Program-made: the position numbers and the translations under genes
Part shown: positions 7,618-13,759 of the stretch, piece after piece
Layout: each line of letters starts with the position of its first letter
How positions within the stretch are numbered: position 1 is the first letter of the stretch
NCBI RefSeq assembly: GCF_004349245.1
Contig: NZ_SMLC01000078.1
Coordinates: 1-33,558, forward strand
Length of the DNA: 33,558 bases
Source: Actinomadura sp. 6K520
GTDB taxonomy: Bacteria > Actinomycetota > Actinomycetes > Streptosporangiales > Streptosporangiaceae
Direction of reading: 5' to 3'
The notes under the pieces: generated by a model
The model's database searches: none
The model's input: only the letters and a program-made list of their open reading frames with translations
What the model was told of the DNA's origin: nothing

Positions 7618-7794
7618 CACCTGTTCTCGCTTTCGTTGGAAGCAGAGCCGGAGGCGCGGGGCCAGGTCCGTCCCTCCCACACGCGTGACCAACCGGGGGA
7701 AACGGGGGGCGATCACGCGACGGACCGTCCTCGTCGCGCCGCCGGCTCTGCCGTTCAATGCGCCATGGCCAGCCCTCAGGCCAGCCGCACAGCG

Positions 7795-8088
7795 CTAGTC
7801 GAAGTGGTCGTTCGCCGAGCCGTTGAGCTGCCCGGCCTGTGCGGTCACAAAGCGAGCCACCTTGCCCGCCGCGCCCGGCACATCGTCGACCGGGTGCTTG
7901 CTGTCGTCGCGTCGCCAGGTGAACGTCCGACCCGAGGCCCCGACGAACACCCACACGAACAGGCCCGGATTAGCCGTAGCCACCAGCAGCCCCGGCATTG
8001 CCTCATCCAGCCGGACGGCCAGTCCCAGCCCCACGAGGGACGCCTGTAGATCAGACAGAAGCCGCAACTCGACATCCCGCGCGTTCAC
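7795..8088 (-). CDS. hypothetical protein, paralogue of the 7315-7617 product
   Basis: A 97-aa soluble protein. The helix-strand layout and the conserved HPV(D/K)D..GAA motif match the neighbour at 7315-7617, so the pair arose by duplication within the element. No catalytic motif is visible. The GTG start at 8088 overlaps the stop of the preceding zinc-finger gene as GTGA. Confidence 0.68.
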   Translation of the reverse strand: MNARDVELRLLSDLQASLVGLGLAVRLDEAMPGLLVATANPGLFVWVFVGASGRTFTWRRDDSKHPVDDVPGAAGKVARFVTAQAGQLNGSANDHFD

Positions 8089-8258
8089 GACCCCGCACCG
8101 CCCCGCCGCCCAGACGCGCGACCCGACCCCAGACAGTCAGGGCAGGAGTCCCGACGGCTGTCAGCCGGAACGCCCGCCACGTGCCCCGGCGTCAACGTCC
8201 GCCGCGCCACACGCCGCTTAACCCCGCGGCCCCTGCAAGAGGTGCAATCGCTCGCCAT
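8085..8258 (-). CDS. small DnaJ-type zinc-finger protein
   Basis: A 57-aa basic protein with two CxxCxGxG half-sites: C5-T-S-C8-R-G-R-G and C39-P-D-C42-L-G-S-G. This is one DnaJ-like zinc-binding cluster, flanked by Arg-rich segments. There is no J domain. Such mini zinc fingers are frequent in Streptomyces elements and may bind nucleic acid or protein. The ATG at 8258 is chosen because it directly precedes the first Cys motif. A GTG at 8282 is in frame but has no RBS. It is the first gene of the leftward accessory block. Confidence 0.65.
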   Translation of the reverse strand: MASDCTSCRGRGVKRRVARRTLTPGHVAGVPADSRRDSCPDCLGSGRASGRRGGAGS

Positions 8259-8305
8259 GACGACACCGTGCCAACAAGTCACGTTGCGTCACGACGCCAT
8301 GATCA

Positions 8306-8358
8306 TCTCGTCTCGCACATCAACGTCTTACAACCGTCTCGACTTTGTCTCGTCTTCG
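8306..8358. promoter_or_regulatory. GTCTYR iterons between divergent genes
   Basis: GTCTTA (8325), GTCTCG (8336) and GTCTCG (8347) start exactly 11 bp apart. A further TCTCG pair sits at 8306-8315 and GTCTTC at 8352. They lie in the 149-bp intergenic stretch between the leftward zinc-finger gene and the rightward regulator at 8408. This is a likely operator cluster for one of the element's regulators. No convincing -35/-10 pair was found for the rightward gene apart from TAGCCT at 8374-8379. Confidence 0.45.
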
Positions 8359-8407
8359 ACGTCACGCCGCGCCTAGCCTGGTGAACGTCGACCAGAGAGG
8401 ACGGCCG

Positions 8408-9292
8408 GTGTCTCCCCAACCGATCCTGCTGCAAGTCGTGATCCGCCAGCACCGCCTACAGCGGTACGGCATGTTCCAGGCCGCCTACAACGAGGCAGCC
8501 AAGAAGGTCTCGCCCGAGCTGGCGGGCACCGCACCGAGCCGCGCCCAGCTCCACCGCTGGACATCCGGCGAACTCAAACGCCTTCCCTACACAGATCACT
8601 GCCGCGTCCTGGAGGCGATGTTCCCCGAGTGGACGGCCGACGAGCTGTTCGCCCCATGCCCGCCTCACGTCCTGGCCGACGAGCCCGCCGCCCACAACCG
8701 CAGCGACGAGCGCGCCGACCTCGAATCGACCGCCGACCGAGTAGGCCCCAACCCCTACGCCGACGTCACCGCAGTATTCGCCACCCGCGCCGAGTTCTCA
8801 TTCGCGCACCCGCCGCACGCCCTTCTCGACGGCGCGAGCAGGATCAGAGCCGCCGGCCTCTCCCTCAACATGCTGTGCCAGCAGTACCCCGACCAGCGTC
8901 TCTACCGGCTCATCGAAGACGGCACCACCCTGCAAGCTCTGTTCCTGGACCCCGAAGGCAAGGCCATCCGAGCCCGCGAACAGGAAGAGGGCTACACAGA
9001 CAACCACCTGACGACCCTCACGCGCCTGAACATCGAGGTCCTGACGCGCCTACGCAAGCGCCTATCGCCCGAGGCCCAAGAGCAATTGTCCGTCGCCGTC
9101 TACGACGAGACGATCCGCTTCAACATCACGCTCATCAACGACAAGCTATGCGTGATGCAGCCCTACCTACCGAACGCCCGCGGAGTCGACTCACCCACGT
9201 TCCTCGCCGAACGCAACTCGACCGGCACCGGCCTGTATGGGACGTTCGAAGAAATCTTCACCGCGCTATGGGAACGAGGCCGAACCGTATGA
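8408..9292 (+). CDS. putative HTH regulator paired with an inositol monophosphatase
   Basis: A 294-aa protein from the GTG at 8408, with GAGAGGA about 8 bp upstream. An ATG at 8345 is in frame but lacks an RBS. The N-terminus (about 1-70) looks like a helix-turn-helix of the type RAQLHRWTSGELKRLPYTDHCRVLEAMFPEWTADELF, resembling XRE-like proteins of actinomycetes. The C-terminal 190 residues form an alpha/beta domain (REEAEF-, YRLIEDGTTLQALFLDPEG) like the DUF5919-type sensor found behind such HTHs. I infer a regulator. The domain assignment is from memory of the family. Its stop overlaps the next start (ATGA). Confidence 0.65.
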   Translation: MSPQPILLQVVIRQHRLQRYGMFQAAYNEAAKKVSPELAGTAPSRAQLHRWTSGELKRLPYTDHCRVLEAMFPEWTADELFAPCPPHVLADEPAAHNRSDERADLESTADRVGPNPYADVTAVFATRAEFSFAHPPHALLDGASRIRAAGLSLNMLCQQYPDQRLYRLIEDGTTLQALFLDPEGKAIRAREQEEGYTDNHLTTLTRLNIEVLTRLRKRLSPEAQEQLSVAVYDETIRFNITLINDKLCVMQPYLPNARGVDSPTFLAERNSTGTGLYGTFEEIFTALWERGRTV

Positions 9293-10095
9293 CCGACGCA
9301 CCCGCCGCACTACTACCCGTCGCCCTCCGAGCAGCGGAGATAGCCAGCGACCTAGTGCGCACACGCGTCCCCGGCCTGCTCACCACCAAAGGTGACCGCG
9401 ACATGGCCAGCGAAGTCGACTACGCCGTAGAACGCGCCGTCCGCGACCACCTCAAACAGCGAACACCCGACATCGCCATCCTCGGCGAAGAAGAAGGCAT
9501 CAGCGGAGACACTGCCAGCGACCTCATGTGGGCCATCGACCCAGTAGACGGCACCGCCAACTTCGTTCGCAACATCCCGCTGTGTGGCTTCTCGCTCGGC
9601 CTCATCGAACGAGGCCGCCCCGTAGTAGGCGTCATCGACCTGCCGTTCCTAGGCACCCGCTACCACGCAGGCCAGCACACCGGTGCCTACCTCGGAGACC
9701 GCCGCATACAAGCCAGCATGACCACCGACCTCAAAGACGCAATCGTCGCCATAGGTGACTACGCCGTAGGCGAAGGAGCCGAAGCCAAGAACCGCCAACG
9801 CATCGCCCTAACCGAACGCCTAGCGGCCAGTGTTCAACGAGTCCGGATGCTCGGCTCAGCCGCCATAGACCTAGCCTGGGTTGCAGAAGGCAAGCTAGAC
9901 GCCAGCATCACACTTTCAAACAAACCCTGGGACACCGCCGCAGGCGTCATCATCGCCCGCGAAGCGGGAGCCAAGGTTGCGGACCAGGACGGCACCGACC
10001 ACACCTTCGACTCTTCGGCAACCGTCTGCGCAGCATCCGCGGTCGCCTCGGCCGTCCTTACTTTGATCAACAGCGTCGGGATGCGCTCTAGCTAA
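9289..10095 (+). CDS. inositol monophosphatase family protein
   Basis: A 268-aa Mg-dependent phosphatase of the IMPase/FIG fold. Metal-binding motifs are present: GEEEG (66-70), DPVDGTANF (84-92, the DPxDGTxNF signature) and WDTAAGVIIAREAGA (from W214). All three metal-ligand sites are intact, so the enzyme should be active, on inositol-1-phosphate or another small phosphate ester. Linkage by ATGA overlap to an HTH gene suggests a self-contained two-gene cargo. It could supply inositol for the host's mycothiol or phospholipids, or hydrolyse a nucleotide-type signal. The substrate cannot be told from sequence. Confidence 0.88.
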   Translation: MTDAPAALLPVALRAAEIASDLVRTRVPGLLTTKGDRDMASEVDYAVERAVRDHLKQRTPDIAILGEEEGISGDTASDLMWAIDPVDGTANFVRNIPLCGFSLGLIERGRPVVGVIDLPFLGTRYHAGQHTGAYLGDRRIQASMTTDLKDAIVAIGDYAVGEGAEAKNRQRIALTERLAASVQRVRMLGSAAIDLAWVAEGKLDASITLSNKPWDTAAGVIIAREAGAKVADQDGTDHTFDSSATVCAASAVASAVLTLINSVGMRSS

Positions 10096-10171
10096 GAATC
10101 GAGCTTAGGCTAGTGACTTCTGCCATTGTGCGCGACGGCGGGAGCCTATCCAGCTCCAAGCGAAAGTCACT
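10088..10171. terminator. possible bidirectional terminator between convergent genes
   Basis: Two structures overlap this 75-bp convergent gap. One is CTAGCTAAG (10088-10096) against CTTAG-G-CTAG (10104-10113, one bulge). The other is AGTGACTT (10112-10119) against AAGTCACT (10164-10171), enclosing a GGAGC/GCTCC hairpin (10141-10157). No T-run is present. Confidence 0.35.
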
Positions 10172-12087
10172 CAAGGCCACGCCACTTCATCGAGGATGTC
10201 TTCCAGTACTCGCTTCTCCTCTGACCGAAGTTGGCAATTCTTGCTCTGGAGCACGTAAGTTACTGTAGCCGGATGTATGCGCGTTCCAGTTTCGCGGAGT
10301 TCGTCCAGACGGGGCCGCGCCGGTGACGACAAACGCCCGCGAGTAACGACTTTCAACAGAACTAGCTCCATTTCTAGCTTGTGATCAAGGTCTTCAGTTG
10401 GAATGGCATCCAATCTCCTCCGCGCAGCATCCGTGCGCCCTGCTACGAAGAGCGCCGCTGCCAGATTGAGTGCAATTTCGACTGAATTGGGAAACTCGCC
10501 GTGCGCTCTGCTAAGCATTTTGACTGCTTGAGTGACCTTGCCTGCACAGAGCAACGCGGCTCCGTAGTTCGCGACCCTCAAGTGAGATTTCCTTAGCCGC
10601 TTCATCGATCTCTTATAGTAGTGCAAAGCTGAATAGCAATCACCAGCAATTAATAGAAGGTCTGCGTAAAATATTTGGACCTCAAGCTCGCCAGGTGCGA
10701 GCGCTACAGCCTGAGCTGCCTTCTCTAGGGCAGAGTCTAGATTTCCATTGGCCAGCAGATCAAGTTCACTCGAAAGCCATATAACACGGTAGTCAGAACT
10801 ATCTAGCCCAACTGCACTAGACATGAGGTCCAGCGCCTCTGCAGTCCGCCCCATTCGGTGGTGCAGGAAGGCGGACTTGCGTGCCAAGGCAAGAGCGCTT
10901 CTACTATCGACGCAGGCAGCATCATGATACTTTTCGGCCCCCGAAATATCGTCCATACACTCATCAAGGAAGCATGCATAGTCGGACACCATCCAACTAG
11001 GCGGGGAACTGTCGAACGTACCTAGCGCAGCTAGGAACCACCTCTTAGCTTCCACTGCATTATCGAGCTTGCGCCAGTACAACTTTGCGAGGTTAATCAT
11101 CGGAAGAGCATTGTCTGCGTCAAGTTCTATGGATCTCTTGTAGGCCGATTCAGCAGCACGACTCTTCTCCTCCGACATGAGAAAGGAGCCATAGTTGTTC
11201 CACGTGCTCGAATCCTCCGGCCGGAACTTAAGCTGGTCACGATGATATTTGTAGTCACCCCCCGTGGTCACAAATGAGGATGAGATCATTTTTATAGGGC
11301 GAGGTCTACCGTCTGAGTCTTTGGCTGGATTAAGTCTTAGGCCAGCGTCAGCAAGCATCTTTTCGAACTCTGGAGCGATATGGGTGCCGGTCTGCTTATC
11401 GGTGTAGAAGGGCCTACTTCCACCGGTTCCATCAGCTTTTATATAGGCAACGTGGCAGCCTTCGCTGACACTGGATGTCTTGGCTCCAATTTGCGCGTTG
11501 AGGGTACTAAGCTTTTGGAAAACCACGGCGGTGTCAGCCTTCATGCGCACCATAAGTTCAAGCTGAGATTTTTCAGTCAGATACTTTCGCGCAAGCTCTC
11601 CCTGCAACTGGCGAAGGTCTCCGAGAGGAAATAGCCATGGAGTGCGCGGCTTCGTAAACGAGACCCTGAGTTTGTCCTCCTCAATTCGGACGAGCTCCCC
11701 TCGTCGAATCTCCCAGGTGTTTGAGACCAGGCCGATAAACGCCTGACTGCCTCGAGTTGATCCCACGACAAAGGTATGACTTCCCAAGTTTCCACGGCGT
11801 ACGGATCTTACATAGGAATCCGCAGCCATAAGTGAATCCAGGACTTCTTCAAACGTTGAGTCGCCGGTTAGCCCAGAGGTGGCTTCAACAATCCAAGAGC
11901 CGGTCGCTTTGCCGTCGATATAGCCTAAGCCTGTGAATCCTATCAATGCATTCCAGCCTGGCCTTAGAAGTCGTACCAACTTTTGTGCGTCGGTTTCAAC
12001 TTCTCGACCGCTATAATGGTCTGTATACATGAAGTCGCAAGACATATAAATAGAAAATTCGTCTGATAGAGTAAGAATGAGAGTCAT
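10171..12087 (-). CDS. proteasome-like (Ntn-hydrolase) N-terminal domain fused to TPR repeats
   Basis: A 638-aa cargo protein. The N-terminus MTLILTLSDEFSIYMSCDF resembles proteasome beta/HslV chains. After Met removal Thr would be residue 1, with Asp at 17 (residue 18) and Lys at about 35 (K36 in DAQKLVRL) in the spacing of the T1-D17-K33 catalytic set. The GFTGLGYIDG and THTFVVGSTRG-like strands fit the Ntn fold to about residue 225. From about 283 to 600 there are TPR-like repeats (for example WNNYGSFLMSEEKSRAAESAY). The RBS AGGAGGT before the ATG is excellent. Base composition is clearly AT-richer than the neighbours, so it is probably a late acquisition. A self-contained defence or stress-protein role is possible but unproven. 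I know no named family with this exact architecture. Confidence 0.8.
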   Translation of the reverse strand: MTLILTLSDEFSIYMSCDFMYTDHYSGREVETDAQKLVRLLRPGWNALIGFTGLGYIDGKATGSWIVEATSGLTGDSTFEEVLDSLMAADSYVRSVRRGNLGSHTFVVGSTRGSQAFIGLVSNTWEIRRGELVRIEEDKLRVSFTKPRTPWLFPLGDLRQLQGELARKYLTEKSQLELMVRMKADTAVVFQKLSTLNAQIGAKTSSVSEGCHVAYIKADGTGGSRPFYTDKQTGTHIAPEFEKMLADAGLRLNPAKDSDGRPRPIKMISSSFVTTGGDYKYHRDQLKFRPEDSSTWNNYGSFLMSEEKSRAAESAYKRSIELDADNALPMINLAKLYWRKLDNAVEAKRWFLAALGTFDSSPPSWMVSDYACFLDECMDDISGAEKYHDAACVDSRSALALARKSAFLHHRMGRTAEALDLMSSAVGLDSSDYRVIWLSSELDLLANGNLDSALEKAAQAVALAPGELEVQIFYADLLLIAGDCYSALHYYKRSMKRLRKSHLRVANYGAALLCAGKVTQAVKMLSRAHGEFPNSVEIALNLAAALFVAGRTDAARRRLDAIPTEDLDHKLEMELVLLKVVTRGRLSSPARPRLDELRETGTRIHPATVTYVLQSKNCQLRSEEKRVLEDILDEVAWP

Positions 12088-12486
12088 CTAGACCTCCTCT
12101 GTATTTCGTTTACACTTGTTCGAGTGAGTAGACTATCTGCTGTAGCTTCAGACTTCAGCAGAGCTGATTCAACCATCCGTCCGAGGACGATCGGCCAAGT
12201 TGCCGAATTTGGCTGTTTTAGGTCAAGGGGCGGCGGCGCTCAGGCCGCTGCGCGGCCCCGCGCCTGGCCGCCCGGAGCGTGCGGCGTGGGCGCCGGTCAC
12301 CGGACGGCCGCGCCGGGCCGCGCATCGCGACACGTCCGCCGGGCCCCGCTCCGACCGGCCGCCACGGGGTACGCGCCACCGCCCAGAGCTGGCACCAGTC
12401 GACACCGAAGAACCATCGCCGGTACAGGGACATTGCCACTTGGCGTGGAATGGCACAGGGCTCCCCCGACCCGATGTCTGAGGATG
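12088..12486. other. non-coding stretch upstream of the cargo gene and cloverleaf
   Basis: No convincing gene is seen on either strand. The first 110 bp are AT-rich and should hold the promoter of the leftward cargo gene, though I found no clean -35/-10 pair. From 12220 the sequence turns very GC-rich with many short GC palindromes. One inverted pair TGCCA (12434-12438) / TGGCA (12451-12455) encloses CTTGGCGTGGAA. In an AICE such a gap is where single-strand origins or transfer (clt) sites are expected. Confidence 0.5.
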
Positions 12487-12569
12487 GCGGCGGACGGAAC
12501 CTGTCAAGGGCGCCCTTCGGGCGTCACTACGTGATGGCTACGCCACCCTTGACAGAACCCGTCCGCCGC
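12487..12569. other. 83-nt DNA cloverleaf, candidate origin or transfer site
   Basis: The outer stem is GCGGCGGACGG + AAC + CTGTCAAGGG (12487-12510) against CCCTTGACAG + AAC + CCGTCCGCCGC (12546-12569): 11 bp, a symmetrical AAC/AAC internal loop, then 10 bp. The 35 bases it encloses are wholly three hairpins with no unpaired base between them: CGCCC-TTC-GGGCG (12511-12523), TCAC-TAC-GTGA (12524-12534) and TGGC-TAC-GCCA (12535-12545). TTGACA occurs in both arms, on opposite strands, recalling RNA-polymerase-primed single-strand origins. No reading frame or flanking target duplication is seen. Function as sso, clt or structured RNA is inference. Confidence 0.7.
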
Positions 12570-12616
12570 TAGGTACGGGTCTCGACGGGTCGGGGGAAGG
12601 AAGGTGGGGGAAGAAC

Positions 12617-12631
12617 AGCGGCTACGCCGCT
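12617..12631 (-). terminator. hairpin at the end of the RelE-like gene
   Basis: AGCGGC (12617-12622) and GCCGCT (12626-12631) form a 6-bp stem with loop TAC, overlapping the stop codon of the gene at 12630-12887. The TAC loop repeats the loops of the nearby cloverleaf hairpins. It may be a terminator or part of the same structured region. Confidence 0.4.
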
Positions 12632-12887
12632 ACCCCATCCACAAGATGTCGATGATGCGCAGCGTCTCGGCGTCGTCATCGACCAGCAGCGTGAGCATGC
12701 CCTCGCCGTTCGCACCGAAGAAGGCGTGTCTGATGGCTGTCTGGCCTGGCCGCTCAGGCACCGAGTCCCACGGCGTTTCCAAGAGGTCGAGGAGGCGCTC
12801 AAGTAGGAGGCCGTGACGGACTTCGTTAGGAAGCCCGTTCAGCTCGTACAGTGCGCGTCCGTGGAAGCCGTCCCAGCGGTACGTCAC
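12630..12887 (-). CDS. RelE/ParE-like small protein, possible toxin
   Basis: An 85-aa protein with the RelE/ParE-like pattern: start TYRWDGFHGRALYELNGLP, central helices (VRHGLLLERLLDLLETPWD), then RHAFFGANGEGMLTLLVDDDAETLRIIDILWMG, which resembles the strand-strand-helix end of RelE-fold nucleases. The GTG start at 12887 overlaps the stop of the upstream DUF6247-like gene (GTGA) and follows GGGAAGG. Size, order and coupling suggest a type II toxin-antitoxin-like pair that could stabilise the element. Toxicity is inference. The fold call is by pattern. Confidence 0.65.
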   Translation of the reverse strand: MTYRWDGFHGRALYELNGLPNEVRHGLLLERLLDLLETPWDSVPERPGQTAIRHAFFGANGEGMLTLLVDDDAETLRIIDILWMG

Positions 12888-13186
12888 ACCCTGCCTTCCC
12901 AGCCCGGAGGGGTGTAGCGGACGAAGCTGTCTTCCCTGCCCTGTAGGGCGTCCTGCACCGCCTCTTCATAGCCGGGACGGCCGTAGGCGATGGCCCGCAG
13001 GCGCCACTGTCGTAGGAGGGTTTGGACCTGCTTGAACCGCGCCAGGTCGTGGGCCGCGTCGAGCGCCTCGTCATACTCGGCCCGGAACTGGGCACGATGC
13101 GCCGGCGGGAGCGCATCGAAGATCGCGGCCGGATCTTCGCCAGGATCGCGCCGCGGCGCGGTCGGTTCCTCGGGCTGAGCGGTCAT
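12884..13186 (-). CDS. DUF6247-like protein, possible antitoxin partner
   Basis: A 100-aa protein from the ATG at 13186. The stretch IFDALPPAHRAQFRAEYDEALDA, then LARFKQVQTLLRQWRLRAIAY, matches the actinobacterial family annotated DUF6247, as I recall it. The protein is helical and acidic at the N-terminus, suited to neutralising a basic partner. The frame stays open to 13297, but the extra 37 residues are Cys-rich and lie in the att-proximal region, so the ATG is preferred. It is the last gene before attR and directly upstream of the RelE-like gene. Confidence 0.7.
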   Translation of the reverse strand: MTAQPEEPTAPRRDPGEDPAAIFDALPPAHRAQFRAEYDEALDAAHDLARFKQVQTLLRQWRLRAIAYGRPGYEEAVQDALQGREDSFVRYTPPGWEGRV

Positions 13187-13254
13187 GATGTCCAATCTAC
13201 CTGTGGCCCCCGTCAGGCGTGGAGACTCCCCGCAGGGCAGGCAACAGCCGCACG

Positions 13255-13289
13255 AGCAAGATCCGGAGCATGCACGGAATGATCTTGCT
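13255..13289. repeat. inverted repeat near attR
   Basis: AGCAAGATC (13255-13263) and GATCTTGCT (13281-13289) are perfect inverted arms separated by 17 bp that centre on the palindrome GCATGC. The site lies 64 bp inside attR. An integrase or excisionase arm site, or an operator for the DUF6247-like gene, is likely. Confidence 0.5.
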
Positions 13290-13352
13290 GACCTCACGGA
13301 GTCGCCCGAGAATACGCGCAGTTGAGACGAGGTGCTGAGCCGCCGGAGATCC

Positions 13353-13406
13353 TCGGACTTCTAATCCGACGGTCGCGGGTTCGAATCCTGCCGGGCGCGC
13401 CACCCC
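13353..13406 (+). repeat. attR, 54-bp direct repeat
   Basis: Identical to 98-151. It carries only the 3' half of tRNA-Arg from the anticodon stem onward, without the acceptor 5' strand or D arm. It is the displaced original tRNA 3' end and marks the right boundary of the element. Confidence 0.95.
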
Positions 13407-13759
13407 TGACCTGCAGTGTTACCACGGCCAAGATCCCAAATTCCGTCCGATTCGTCCCTGTGTTCGCTCGATGTTCGCTCGGCTGTCGCTGAGCCGTCCC
13501 CAACCTTGTTGATCGCAGGTGGACGACGCGGCCCGCTGCTGTCGTTTCGTCCGGCTCGGGACCGGTGCGGGCGTTGAGGATGACGGCGGCGTCTTCCGCG
13601 GATTGGCGGGCCAGGTCGGGTAGGACGCTGAACTCCTCGGAGTAGACCTTCATCCTCACACGGGACCCCGCTCCCCCAGACCTCCATGATCCAGGGCGCT
13701 CATGGTGTCCACATCTCGGGGGAAGGCCCCACCCGCCGTGCCCCCTTTTCACACATCCT
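13407..13759 (-). pseudogene. degenerate stretch beside attR, possible remnant of an older element
   Basis: There is no intact gene. A minus-strand frame beginning MKVYSEEFSVLPDLARQSAE at 13653 runs into attR. It has no recognised domain and no proper RBS (GTGAGG abuts the ATG). The first residues resemble IS3-type orfA starts (MKxYSxEF), and the tail (HLRSTRLG, SEHRANTG) looks like an integrase C-terminus decayed beside the att site. An older insertion at the same tRNA is one explanation. I cannot distinguish it from non-coding sequence. Confidence 0.25.

Larger units (their letters stand above)
98..13406. mobile_element. AICE (actinomycete integrative and conjugative element) in tRNA-Arg
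   Basis: The element is bounded by a perfect 54-bp direct repeat and is about 13.25 kb from repeat start to repeat start. Its core is diagnostic of pSAM2-class AICEs: tyrosine integrase next to the tRNA, small excisionase, RepSA-like HUH replication initiator, one FtsK/SpoIIIE-type transfer protein (TraB), and a GntR/KorSA-like repressor. No relaxase or type IV secretion genes are present, as expected when double-stranded DNA is moved by TraB alone. All core genes look intact, so excision, replication and transfer are plausible. Accessory genes lie between the regulator and attR. The cargo gene at 10171-12087 is visibly AT-richer than the rest, suggesting later acquisition. Confidence 0.93.

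Noticed and set aside
8345..8379. Promoter TTGTCT with TAGCCT for the HTH gene
   Set aside because: The spacing is 23 bp, too long for a vegetative promoter. TAGCCT alone is not enough.
8629..10095. Plus-strand frame running from the HTH gene through the IMPase gene as one protein
   Set aside because: The first half is an out-of-frame reading of the HTH gene. The IMPase starts at 9289 with ATGA coupling.
12124..12534. Small frames in the GC-rich part of 12088-12486
   Set aside because: All are Arg/Pro/Ala-rich with no RBS and no family match. The region is better read as non-coding.
12487..12569. Cloverleaf as a MITE or IS end pair
   Set aside because: No target-site duplication flanks it, and the enclosed bases are wholly structural.
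13353..13406. Second tRNA-Arg gene
   Set aside because: It lacks the 5' acceptor strand and the D arm. It is only the att copy of the 3' half.
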